A DNA stretch of 64,000 bases, taken from Apiospora phragmitis (lineage: Eukaryota > Ascomycota > Sordariomycetes > Amphisphaeriales > Apiosporaceae). The stretch is from positions 4,506,501 through 4,570,500 of the forward strand of contig JAQQWL010000006.1 of assembly GCA_038363925.1 (NCBI GenBank), written 5' to 3'. Every line of letters starts with the position of its first letter. Positions within the stretch are counted from its first letter, which is position 1. Under the pieces are notes generated by a model. The model was given only the letters and a program-made list of their open reading frames with translations, did no database searches and was not told where the DNA came from. Of this stretch, positions 10,366 to 20,996 are shown piece after piece. The position numbers and the translations under genes were made by a program.

Positions 10366-11892
10366 ATGTTACAATGGGAGGAACCAGCATCCCCGTCAAG
10401 GGAGCCGAACATGTCGCCGCTCGATGTGCCAGGACGGAATCGATCGGTGTCGGATTCAGATGAGAGAACCATTGCCGGGTCGATCCACTCCTCCGACCAC
10501 CCAGAGACACCGAACCCCTTCGTCAACAACCGCCGCCGGCGCAACACCAAACTCGAGGTCGATGACTACTTCCAGGGACCGCGCGACATCGCCAAGCACT
10601 CGAAATGGCCCGTCTTCTTCCAGATGCACGGCAGCATCATGCCCAAGATGCTGATCCCCATGCTGATCGTCGGCGGCTGGTCGACGCTGGTCTGCTGCAT
10701 CTCGATCCTGAAGTGGATCAATCACGTCAACCTCGGCATCGACTCCGTCCTCCTGACCGTGACCGGTTTCGTCGTGGCCTCGGCCCTGTCGCTGCGCAGC
10801 TCGACGGCGTACGAGCGGTACGCCGAGGGCCGGCGCTACTGGGGCCAGCTCACGCTCAACTGCCAGACTCTGGGCCGGGTCATCTGGCTGCACGTGCGCA
10901 ACCGGTCCGGCGAGGAGAAGGAGTCGCTGCTAGAAAAGCTGACGGCGATGAACCTGCTGGTGGCCTACGCCGTCGCGCTCAAGCACAAGCTCCGCTTCGA
11001 GCCCTACACGCACTACGACGACCTGCAGGACCTCGTCGACCACCTCGACACCCTGGCCAAGACGGCCACCGAGTCCGGCGTGTTCGAGCCCAAGGAGCCC
11101 AACTTCTTCAAGGCCGCCGGCGAGCGCCTCGGCCTCAACTTCGCCACGTCCAACCCACGAAAGGTCATCAAGCGCGCGCGCGAGGAGGGCGTGCCGCTCG
11201 GCAACCTCCCGCTCGAGATCCTCTGCTACCTGGCCTCGTACATCGACGACAAGGTCGAGGAGGGGACCCTGCCCTCGCCGGGTCTGCAGACGGTCGCCTG
11301 GACCGCCGTCACGGCCATCAACGACTGCATGGTCAACACGGAGCGCGTGCTCAACACGCCCCTGCCCATCGCCTACTCCATCGCCATCTCGCAGATCACC
11401 TGGGTCTACGTCCTGCTGCTGCCCTTCCAGCTGCTGCCGCGGCTCGGCTGGGTCACGATCCCGGCCAACATGCTGGCCGCGTACATCATCCTGGGCCTGC
11501 TGTTCATCGGCCGCGAGGTCGAGAACCCGTTCGGCAACGACGTCAACGACCTCCCGCTCGAGCTCTACTGCGGCAACATCGTCGAGGACCTGCACGCCAT
11601 CACCTGCCGCCCGCGCCGCAAGGCGCGCGAGTGGATTGCCACGAGCCAGAACCGCATGCTGTTCCCGCACTCGCGCAGCGACTACCACACCTGGATGGAC
11701 CGCAGCGAGGGCTCCATCACGCGCGTCCTGCGCCAGCGGCCCCTGCGCAGCGCCCACCAGGAGCAGGCCAGCCTGAGCCGCCCCGGCTCGGCGCACGGCA
11801 AGAGCACGAGCAGGCCCGGCACGACGAATGCCAACTACCCCAGCATGGCCAGTCCGATCAGGCACCGGCCACACGTGAACGACATCGTCTAG
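10366..11892 (+). CDS. Bestrophin-like anion channel protein
   Basis: This is a single-exon gene of 508 residues. The start is ATG 10366 (MLQWEEPASPSREP); the open frame reaches further upstream only through 5' UTR-like low-complexity DNA. A Ser-rich cytosolic N-terminus (residues 1-70) is followed by membrane segments at about 100-120 (MLIPMLIVGGWSTLVCCIS) and 125-145, with the family hallmark SSTAYERYAEGRRYWGQL, and by a second pair near 345-385 (SIAISQITWVYVLLLPFQ and LAAYIILGLLFIGREV). The motif ENPFGNDVNDLPLELYC is the diagnostic bestrophin/UPF0187 signature near the cytosolic gate. The family forms pentameric chloride or bicarbonate channels; most fungal members are untested. The tail (410-508) is Ser/Arg-rich and probably disordered. 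Codon use is strongly GC-rich at third positions. Confidence 0.9.
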   Translation: MLQWEEPASPSREPNMSPLDVPGRNRSVSDSDERTIAGSIHSSDHPETPNPFVNNRRRRNTKLEVDDYFQGPRDIAKHSKWPVFFQMHGSIMPKMLIPMLIVGGWSTLVCCISILKWINHVNLGIDSVLLTVTGFVVASALSLRSSTAYERYAEGRRYWGQLTLNCQTLGRVIWLHVRNRSGEEKESLLEKLTAMNLLVAYAVALKHKLRFEPYTHYDDLQDLVDHLDTLAKTATESGVFEPKEPNFFKAAGERLGLNFATSNPRKVIKRAREEGVPLGNLPLEILCYLASYIDDKVEEGTLPSPGLQTVAWTAVTAINDCMVNTERVLNTPLPIAYSIAISQITWVYVLLLPFQLLPRLGWVTIPANMLAAYIILGLLFIGREVENPFGNDVNDLPLELYCGNIVEDLHAITCRPRRKAREWIATSQNRMLFPHSRSDYHTWMDRSEGSITRVLRQRPLRSAHQEQASLSRPGSAHGKSTSRPGTTNANYPSMASPIRHRPHVNDIV

Positions 11893-13591
11893 TGGAGATT
11901 TATATTTTCATTATCTCCTCGTCGTCTTCATTATCATCGCCACTCACACAGACCAAATTGGACCACAGTCAACCACGGGATCTCTCTCTCTCCACTCTCC
12001 ATCCTCACTCATCACCCATAATGGCAGCGCCAAAGAAAAACAAAACCGACTTATCGATACCCACTTGCTTTCGGATCAGTTTATAGACACTTTTGGATTT
12101 TGCGTTTGGCGGATTTGCTTTTATCACTCACTCACTCACTCACCACCCTCTTTATGGGCATGCCGGGCGTGGCATGGCTACCTATCATCAAAAATGTTTA
12201 TTGCGCGTTGGGGGTCTCATCTATTTTTTGCGGACAGGTTTATTTTGACATTATGCACGGTGTTTGTGGCCGCGCATCATGTTATTTGTTCGTAACGAGT
12301 ATGACGCCCGCGTTTGTTATGTATGTGTTCTTACGTTCCTTATTATATATATAGCCAAGTACTATACTTGGAAGGCATAGCCGACTTTATTCGTCCAGCA
12401 TTTCTATATACTTCAGTTGCGGACGATTATCCTAGCTCATGCGATTAGTGTGACTAAACCAGTGTCGATCAAGGTAGAAGGTAGCATTGCCCACCCAACT
12501 TATGGATATAACTCTTTATACTCCGTATAGATCTTGAAATAGCGCCGCAAGTACAGAAGTCCAGTGACATTACCTCTACTGGATGTGTAACCGGGATTCT
12601 CCGATATGATTCTCCGGGGTTCGGATCCGACCCGCCTCGCTAGCGCCCATCAAGGGCCGATCTATAAGATCATCGTCCAACGAATGGGTAACTAACCCTC
12701 CAGGTGGGTTTCTTCTTCGATCGAATTCCCACCTCGTGTACCTAAGGTAATTAGGCCGATCCAGCGCCGACCCGCCAGCTGGGCTGGTCGACATGGGCGT
12801 AGTGTGGAGCAGAAGCGACGAGTTTGCCCCGTATGGTTGGTCTGAGGTGGGGGGCCGCCAAGACAAGACTACCGGCAGTGCCGGGTGCGCCGCGACGTGA
12901 TTTGGGGCTTGACGGTCGCGACGATGCTGCTGCGGGAGACTTCGCATCCTTCAGAAGCTGTGTTTAGTTGCCGGGGAACCCATAGACCACTTGAAGCTGG
13001 CTGCGCCGACTAGGTAGGTACTTGTTGATGGGTGTATCGGGAAGTCAGAAACTGTGACCGTGGGTGATAAGGAGGCATGAAGGAGTGTGATGTGTCATCC
13101 CCATTCAGTTGTTTGGGATAAGGGTGAATTAAAGAACGAGGGACATGTACGATGATCTTTGACCATGATTTCACCATGCATCCGTCCATATGAAGTACAG
13201 ACAGACATAGCCCATGCTCCTTTGCCGTTACTAGGTCCAGGATCTCTGCGAGTCAGAGGAAGGGGGTTAACTTCAAGCGGACACCGCAGATCAAGCTTGA
13301 AAGTGGGTAAGAGAGGACGAGCAGAAAAGAGTTAATCAATTTCCATAGCAATATAAGTTATACGGAGCTTGGGCTATAGTCGTGAGATATCGACGATTTC
13401 GTGTTGGGGAATGAAAGCTGAATGTCTAGATCACGCATATCTGTTCTTTGGAGTGGCCAGACATGGCGTATAGCTGTATTTAAGTTTACCAACTCTACGG
13501 AGCTGAGACTAATTCTCGGGCAATGAATATCCTCATATATGAATAACCCCTTTTCTAGGTAAACATGGAGTTCAACAGACTATACCTGGCC
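11893..13591. other. Intergenic region between convergent genes
   Basis: The bestrophin-like gene (plus) and the amidase gene (minus) end facing each other across 1.7 kb. The region contains their 3' UTRs and a short ACTC repeat near 12127-12145. No further gene or RNA was recognised. Confidence 0.5.
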
Positions 13592-15679
13592 TTATGCGCC
13601 GTTCAAGACCTCGTCTATGATAAAAGCGGCATGCAAACACTCTTCATCCTTGAAAGTAGGGGTGATTACCTGTATCGCACAGGGCGCATCGTCTTGCAGT
13701 TCTGGGTTATCTTTGTTTTGGTTATTACGTTAGCCAGGCTATCATTGGAGATGTGCCGGTTTCATCTTGTCCAAAGGGAAAGACGGGTTGGTAGGTGAGG
13801 GAGAGGAAAAGAACTTACAGTCAGCATCAAACGCCGCATGGCCTTTCATGGGGCTCGGATCTAAAGCCTTCGACGAGGAGCCGTAAGGAATGATGCAAGC
13901 CGGATACTATAGAGAATGGAGTTAGCGACGATCGCAGCTATTCAATACCAGACCCAAGAGTTTTCAACTCACGTTGGTAACATTCCAAGCCGCCGTATAC
14001 ACCGGGACCCCGAACGCGTCGTGCGGCACCGCCGTGCTAATGGCACCAGGAGCCAAGACAACATCCAACCTATGCTCGAGCCAAGCGCGCCGCCAGCTGT
14101 CGCAGTACTCGCCCCGGAGCCGATGCCACTCGGCGACCTTCTTCGCCTCGCTCCAGTGCGGCGCCAGCGGCGGCGGATTTCTGGCGAAGGGGTGCACGCC
14201 GACGGCGAGGGACTTGACGAGGGGCTCTCCGAACTCGGCCTCCATCTCCGCGTTGCTGGGGTGCCCCTCGAGGCCGTAGAAGGCGAAGGCGAGCCGGCCG
14301 CCCAGCGCTATGGACCGGGATGGGTCCGTAGGCAGGCGCACGACGGTATGGCCTGCGGCTTCGAGCTTCCGGGCCGCGTCCTCGATTGTGCGCTTCACCG
14401 GCGGGTGCAGCCTGAACTCCTCGTCCTCCGGGGCGATCCCGACGACCAGCTTGTGGTTGTTTGGATTTGGCGACGCAAGCTTCCGCCAAGGGATGTCGAT
14501 GGTGGTGCCGTCGTACGTCCATGGCCGCCCCTCAGAGACAACGACGTCCATGAAGAGCCGCAGGTCGGCCAGGGTGTTCGCCATGGGCCCCGCGGCGGGC
14601 ACGATGCCGGGCAGGCGGTTGCGGGGGAAGGGGCAGGCGTTTTGTCCACCAAAGGGAACGCGGTCGGCCGTCGGCTTGAAGCCGTAGATGCCACAACAGG
14701 CCGCGGGGATGCGGATCGAGCCCGCGATGTCGGTGCCGACGCCGAGCGGCGAGCCGCGGAACGCGAGCAGGGCGCCCTCGCCGCCCGTGGAGCCGCCGGC
14801 GTTGAGTTGGGTGTTGTGGGGGTTCAGGGTCCGGCCGAAGATGTTGTTCTCGGAGTCCGCGGTCTACGCATGTTAGCAACAAATACCGCCGTAGTATTGC
14901 TGATGTCCGAACTTTACCATCATCGTCTGTGGAACGTTGGTCTTGCAGTACAAGATCGCCCCTGCGTCCTGAAGCAACTTGACCAAGGTCGACTCTCCTT
15001 CGGGAAGGGGCTGTCTCAGGTACTCTACGTATCCAACCGTGGCATGACGTCCTTTGACTACGAAAGAGTCCTGTTAGTTTTTCGTTAGCTCCTTTTCCTC
15101 CCTTGATTACGAAGAAGCCCTAAATATGGGTGTCTTACCTTCATACTGATGGGTAAACCATGCAGCGGGCCTCGGACTTTCCCGTTCTCTTCCAGATATC
15201 GGTCGGCTTCCTTGGCTCTCTCAATAGCCTCGTCGAAGAAGATTTCCGTCAAACAAGATGTCTATTCTTTCCCATGATGCGATTAGCCAACCTCTGTTAT
15301 ACTTAGAAAGCTCTATGCATGGCACACAGAGGGAGATAAAAGAGCCCGTCCCCACCAATTGCTGTGCCAGAGCGGCCCGCTTGCAGAAGGCGACCGTGAC
15401 CTCGACAGAGGTGAGCTGCCGCGCCGCCAACTTGGGCAGCAGGTCCCGCGCCGTGTGCTTCTCCGTGATGTCCAGCTCCCGGTCCGAGAGCAGGCCGGAC
15501 TGCCTGGCGGCCTGTAGCCGGATCAGGCGGCCCTCGTCGGCGGTGCCGACGCCGCTCAGCCAGCCCAGAGTGTCCTTCGGGAGGCGCCATGCCGCCGGTA
15601 TGTTGTTCAGCTGCTCGGCTGCGTGTTCCTTTGCGACCACCTCCCAGGATGGTCGTTGGCCTTGGCTTATTTCGCCCAT
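13592..15679 (-). CDS. Amidase-signature family hydrolase
   Basis: Six exons (15679-15356, 15261-15139, 15070-14918, 14863-13973, 13906-13819, 13710-13592) join in frame to give 565 residues. All introns have GT..AG ends. The product is a fungal acetamidase-type amidase that hydrolyses amides to acid plus ammonia. The Lys-cisSer-Ser triad is complete: Lys149 in LHGLPISMK, Ser225 in GGSTGGEGAL and Ser249 in GVGTDIAGSIRIPA. The spacings (76 and 24 residues) fit the family. The C-terminus DDAPCAIQVITPTFKDEE is typical of this group and sets the last short exon. The exon 6 acceptor is the AAAG at 13711; the nearer CAG would create a stop. The neighbour at 16338-18390 is a transporter on the same strand, so uptake and cleavage of an amide nitrogen source is possible but not shown. 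Confidence 0.92.
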
Positions 15680-16337
15680 CGTCGTGGAAAGAGTGTGTAA
15701 GTTTTGCTGAAGTACTAAAGTTATGGTGGCTAGAAGTGTTCTAGTTCCGCAAGACTAAATACCCTAACAAGGTAAAGTAGTAAAAAGACAGTTGGTCAAG
15801 ACCCGATGGTAGTGAATATGCATGTAGAGAGGTAATATGTGTGCTTGGTGACTCTTGAGTATAGTTAGCAAAACCCGTGGTCACTTGCCGCCGGGTCGAA
15901 GGCTCTAACCGAGAGCCAACTGTGGAGTTAAGCTGAGCCCATCATGCGACATGACATGTGTTGGCGGCAAGTCCAGGTTAGCTGTCCTTATCAGTTTGGA
16001 TACTGTGGGGTAAACCAAGGATGGGGTCGGTGGAGATGCTGCGCAAATGGGGTCTTCCCTAGCCCGCGGAGTCCGACTATCTGGGACCGAATCGGGTTCG
16101 TATACAAGTACATCGAAATTAGTTACAGTAGGTTATATACGCACTTATTTATAGTTCATATCGATTTCTAATCTTGTACTATTAATTTGTCTTGGCGCTT
16201 CTTCCCTTGCGGTGACACTGCCCCTGACCCCTGACTCCTGAAAGCTCCAATACCGTCCGATATGTCTCCTTGCTAAACCTTAATCACAAGAATCAATGCT
16301 ATCTTTTCCCGTTGTACGAACCCGGGGACCATCCCAA
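15680..16337. other. Amidase promoter region
   Basis: This spacer lies between the amidase start and the stop of the upstream MFS gene on the same strand. No coding or RNA signal was seen. GATA-like motifs occur, as they would by chance; no regulatory site is claimed. Confidence 0.45.
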
Positions 16338-18390
16338 TCACCGAGCATTGATCTTCTCCACGACATTATAATACCGCGGGGCAAGTGCGGTGCGGATCCT
16401 CTTGCCCCAGATAATCAATGGTAGGTGTAGGAGACCAATCACCAGTGAGATGCAGCCGGCCGTGACGTACATATACTGAACGCCCATGGTGGCCATCCAG
16501 GGCGTAAGGGCGACGGGAATGACGATCGAGAAGGCGTTGCGAAAGAACGCGACAAGGACGAAGGCTTCGGCGACCAGCTGTGCGGGCATCGTCAGTCAGA
16601 ACAGGTAAGCAAGCAATTGTGAGCCCTTTAGGGGGTCCCCTTCAGGGGGTTGCGCTTACGTCACGGTAAGTGTCGATAACCAAGGTAAAGGCAATATCTC
16701 CGTAAGAGCCAAGCCCGAAGGCGAAGAACGCACCACCGATACTTGGGTAGATCCAATGCATTCCCTTTACTCATGGTTAGCACGACTGTGAAGTGACATC
16801 TTCCATGATAGCGGAGGCGCGTCGGGGCATACCTGGCCAGCAGTCACACCGAACATGCACAACCCCCCGGCCATGAACAGCGTAGGCGGCATGAGGATCC
16901 AAAGCCGCATCTCCGGCTCAAAGACGCCGCCATTGCGCCGGGCGAACCGCTTGATGGACCAGTCCGAGACGGGGCCCCCGTAGAGTGCTCCGAAGATATT
17001 GCCCACTAACGGGCCGAGCGACATGTTGCCGACGCCCTGGGTGGTGAAGAGGTAGGGCGGGGCCGAGAAGATGACCGAGGTCGAGGTCAGCATGAGCACG
17101 AGCCAGCAGATCCCCGACGCGAACTGCAGCGCCGTGAACAGGATGTGCGGGAACGCGATGGCGGACAGCGGCGCGACCGTCAGCCGCCACAGCGGCTCCG
17201 GGGTCGGCGTCAGGAGTCGCATGCACTTCGCGTAGGAGTGGGGGACCGTGTTGACTTCGCCCATGGTGTGGGAGGCGACGTGGTTCAGGTCCGCGTCGAT
17301 GGCGTCTTTCTTGTCCTGCACGGATGAGGGGCCGTCCTCGCTCGCGGTGGGAGGCTTTGTTCCATCATCAAGGGAGATTTCGCGAATGCTGCTGCTGCTG
17401 CGGCCGGTAACAGTGCGGATATACTTCGTCTCTTCGAATGCGAAGATGTAGACGATGGTCAGAATGGTGAACGCGGTGGCGAGGGCAGTGTAGGACCACT
17501 GCCAGCCCTGGGCAGCGGCCTGCGCACCGGCGGCCATGGGCGTGAGAAAGCTTCCGATCATGACGGCGACGAAATAGCATGCATTGGCACGGGCTCTCTG
17601 GTGCACGAAGAACAAGTCCGAGATCTGCAGGTAGGCCCATCAGTAAGTCACCCCCTTCCACTAGCGCAACAGAGTTTTCGTATATCGGAGAGAAGACGTA
17701 CCGTCATCTGCACCGTCGTCTCGTTCACCGCGCCCGCGAGACCGGTAAACAGGTTGGTGAGTATGACCTCGGTGTAGGTTTCCATGCGCGCGGTCCACCA
17801 GGTGACGGCGGCGAGGACCACGATCGACGCCACGTACACGGGCCGCCGGCCGTACTTGACGGCGAAGGGGACGAAGAAGATGCACCCGGTCGCCAGGCCG
17901 GCCAGCTGGACCGAGTTCCCGTTGCTGAGCTGCGGGATGGTGAGATCCAGATCCACCGAGATCTGCTGCCAGAAGACGGTTTGGATCGTGACCCTGGACA
18001 GTGGAAACGACAACTTGATATCAGAACTGTACGTCATACATTGTTGGGGCTTGCTAGGTTGGACTTACAGCGTGAAGGCAGCAATGGTCATGCCGGTAGC
18101 CAGGCCGAAATTGACGGCTTTACGCCATGCTGGCCAGTTCTACGCGCGACAGTTCCCAAGTCAGTGCCAGTCGTCAATGGCAGCCGTAATCATCAGGTCG
18201 TCCAACTCACCAACGGCTCGTTTGGGTCGCTCGAGGGGCGCGGCCATAGCTGGACCTCGGATTGATCGAGTGCGTTCGTGACTGCATCACGGGTATTTAG
18301 TCAGGGGGGGCGGCTCGAGCAAAGTCCATCGGGTCGGCAATCCCTACATTCGACCAGATTGATGGTTCCAGGGGGCTCCGTTCGGGCCAT
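16338..18390 (-). CDS. MFS transporter, drug/proton antiporter-like
   Basis: Seven exons (18390-18348, 18281-18211, 18139-18069, 17993-17702, 17624-16833, 16764-16660, 16577-16338) give 537 residues. The first exon is only 43 nt, but it supplies PGTINLVE, matching the PGTVxLVD start of many fungal DHA1/Hol1-type transporters, followed by WPRPSSDPNEPLNWP. Twelve membrane segments can be placed, with the antiporter-type signature PFAVKYGRRPVYVAS between segments 2 and 3. The large central cytosolic loop (about residues 230-310) is rich in Ser, Asp and Lys. It acts at a membrane, probably plasma membrane; the substrate is unknown. The promoter faces about 1 kb of empty DNA and then the oxidase relic. 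A naive call would start at ATG 18245, which opens the wrong frame. Confidence 0.9.
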
Positions 18391-19378
18391 ATTGAAGAGT
18401 CGTCAGGGCGCGCTACCAAATCGAATGAAAGGGAGTGCAATTTCGGCGGAAAGACAAGCAGGCGCTCGATTCAAAGGGATTGCAGCGCTAGGTCATTCTC
18501 CAGACATCAAGGAAGAAACGATATGACGAAGAGAAACTGTTTTCAGTAACCACGACCATCTATATCGCGACAGACCTGATGGCTCGAGTCAATCGGGTTG
18601 CTTCATCCAATCTTTGCCATGCGACGTTATCAAACTAGATCTGCGGCTTGCCAGGGGCCGGTATGCACGAGCTATCGCGTGGACACTGATAGCCAGGGTC
18701 GGTTGGTTACAGCAGCACTGCCTTACCCCAAACTCCCCATTTTAAGCGGGGGAGAACAAACAGGCCAACTGCCGATAGGTGTTCTAGCTGCGACAAACGT
18801 GGCCGTTGGTTGCTTGCCTTGGAACAAGTGCCTAAGTGCTGCTACCTACTTGTCACCAACTGCATCTGCTGCTGTTGTGCCGTGAGTCCGGGGTAACGCC
18901 GTTGATTTAAGAATGAATGATAAGCATAACCCACAGGGGAATTGGGTTCACGCGCCTGAATTCAGCTCCTCGAGTCCCGACTCCCCATGCCGACAGCGGT
19001 CCTGGACTCCTGGCCCCTTCGCAGAGAGTTTGGACAAGCATCAACGAAGAGGCGCACGCAGGTGCGCAAAGTTTATTGATGAGAGTGGCCGGGGGAAGCA
19101 CCCGGTTCTGGACCACCCCTGACCCCCGCTACACACATTTAAGGTTCAATAGGGGATTAACTTGCATCCTAGCTGTGGCCGCGCGCCAGTCTGTTTTGGG
19201 CAGCCCGTCTGGCCAAGACTTTTGCCTGCAGGGATCATGCGTGAGCTTAACCGGCCGGCAGATGCAGTCGCGATGACACACGCCGTAACATCACGGGCAA
19301 GGGCAGACATCGACACTTACTTCCGCAGGTAAGGTTGAACTCGAAGTGGGTAGAACCAACGACAAAGGACAAGGCTCT
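18391..19378. other. Intergenic spacer, no gene seen
   Basis: This is the promoter region of the MFS gene and the 3' flank of the oxidase remnant. No recognisable coding, RNA or repeat sequence was seen. Confidence 0.45.
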
Positions 19379-20137
19379 TCAAAGGTTCTTGCTTGACAGT
19401 TTGAAACCACCAGGAACCCCTTTCTGGAATATCCCATCAGGGTCATATCTCGCACTTACTTGCTGGAGCCTCAGGAAACTCTTCGCACCGTTACCACCGA
19501 TGATATCGTCGTTCTCAAAGCCGTAGTTGGTGAAGATGTACCGATGCAAGAGACCTCTCTCCTTGCCGATCTGTCGGAGCTCAGTTACCATGCTGTCTAC
19601 TGCCGCAAATATCCGCTCATCGTCGCTGGGGGAGGACCAAATCGGGTTAATTGGGACCACGAAGAGCGGCCCATCGGAGGCTGGTATCGCCATGGCATTG
19701 CCCCCGGCCCGGGCCGAATGCTCGAGCAGGGACTTCGTCAGGGGATGGAAGCCGAAAGTGAAGATGAAGCCTTCGGCATCTTGGACTAGCCCGAGGGTTT
19801 CCTGCCATTTGGCGTGGAAGACCTTCATGAGTGAGACGTCGGGCTTGATAGTGATTGACGTCCAGTACTGCCTAGTTGTATCATCAGTCAAGTTCTCACT
19901 GTCAACTAGAACCATTTTTGGTCCACAGAGTACATTTGGTACCTTCTCCCATGGCTGGCGAACTTCGAGAGTTCCCCAGCGAAGCCGAGTTGCGACGAAT
20001 TCTGCATGGTGTTCATCTGTTCAATCTGTGGTCCAAGCGAGGTTGCTATTAAAAGTATAGAAACAACAACAAAAGTCAGAACAAATTTTTTAGAATAACT
20101 CAGCGAAACAGGCCCCCACGAGCCCTGGAACTTGGTC
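19379..20137 (-). pseudogene. C-terminal remnant of FAD-linked oxidase (BBE type)
   Basis: Two exons are clear: 20025-19943 and 19871-19379, joined as FASHGRR-QYWTSITIKPD across a GTACC...CTAG intron. They give about 190 residues that match the C-terminus of fungal berberine-bridge-like FAD oxidoreductases: GFIFTFGFHPLTKSLLEHS, GGNAMAIP, GPLFVVPINPIWSSPSDDER and the end ARYDPDGIFQKGVPGGFKL. A possible further exon piece reaches about 20137. The FAD-binding N-terminal 250-300 residues, with the usual His/Cys flavin links, are absent. The gene stops where the transposon island starts, so it was cut by insertion or rearrangement and cannot make an active oxidase. The surviving part shows no stops. 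Confidence 0.85.
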
Positions 20138-20139
20138 AT

Positions 20140-20996
20140 TAGATCACCTAGCCTGCCGCTACGCTCCGAGCCCTTTTAGAGCTCGGCGCGGCACCGGCGC
20201 GGCCCTTAGTGATCGAACTACTAGGTTTCCCACCGGAGCTTTAGGCCCTAGCGCCATGGCGTAGAAGCCTCCACTACCGGCCGCTTGGCCGAGCCTCGGC
20301 AAGACCGCTAACAGTATTACGGCACATGCCTACCTATTCACAAAGGACGCGAACAACCTATAAAAGGCTATTTAAAATAAAAGGGGAGCTAGCGTACCGT
20401 CGAGCCGTTTATAACCCTTCGTTAGTTTAGTTATTTTATTACTAGGGAAGGTTTTTTACTAGTTTAAAGATTAAGCGTACGAGACTTATTTAAACGAGAT
20501 CGCTATTACTTAAAAGTATTAAGTTAAATAAATTAAGAACTTTATAAAAGTTATTTACACGGCGACTATAATAACTTTACTTTAATTTATTAATAATTAA
20601 TTATAAAGTAAACGTAGTTAAATAAAAGTAATTAAAAAGTAAAGCTTTTTAATTATTTAAATAATTCGTTTATAAACTTATATTATTAAAACTATTTATA
20701 TATAATATTTAATTAAGTTTTCTAAGAGAAAGATTATTATAAAGTTATATAATTTATTAATAAATAAAAAAGTTATTAAATTTTAATTATAAAATAAATT
20801 AGTTTATAGTTTTAAAGCCTTTATTAATTATATTAATAACGTTATTTATTATATAGTTATTAAACTTTTTATAATTATAAAACCTTTAAAAAATAAAAAT
20901 ATAATTAATATTACTACCGCCTCGTTTAAATTAAACGCCGGCATTTAAATTTATAACGTTATATTTTTTAAATTAAAAAATATTTAACGTGGTTTA
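20140..20996. other. Left margin of island, unassigned
   Basis: The first 220 bases (to about 20360) are GC-rich and not obviously RIP-mutated. They abut the truncated oxidase gene and may be the end of an unrecognised element. From 20400 the sequence is RIP-type AT-rich with no identifiable motif. The border with the first pogo element is the TA at 20995-20996. Confidence 0.5.

Noticed and set aside
10605..12086. Long plus-strand frame of 493 codons overlapping the bestrophin-like gene
   Set aside because: Shadow frame created by GC-rich third positions; composition is Arg/Ala/Pro/His with no domain.
13565..13798. Plus-strand open frame of 77 codons
   Set aside because: It is the antisense of the last amidase exon and intron; the minus strand carries the conserved C-terminus.
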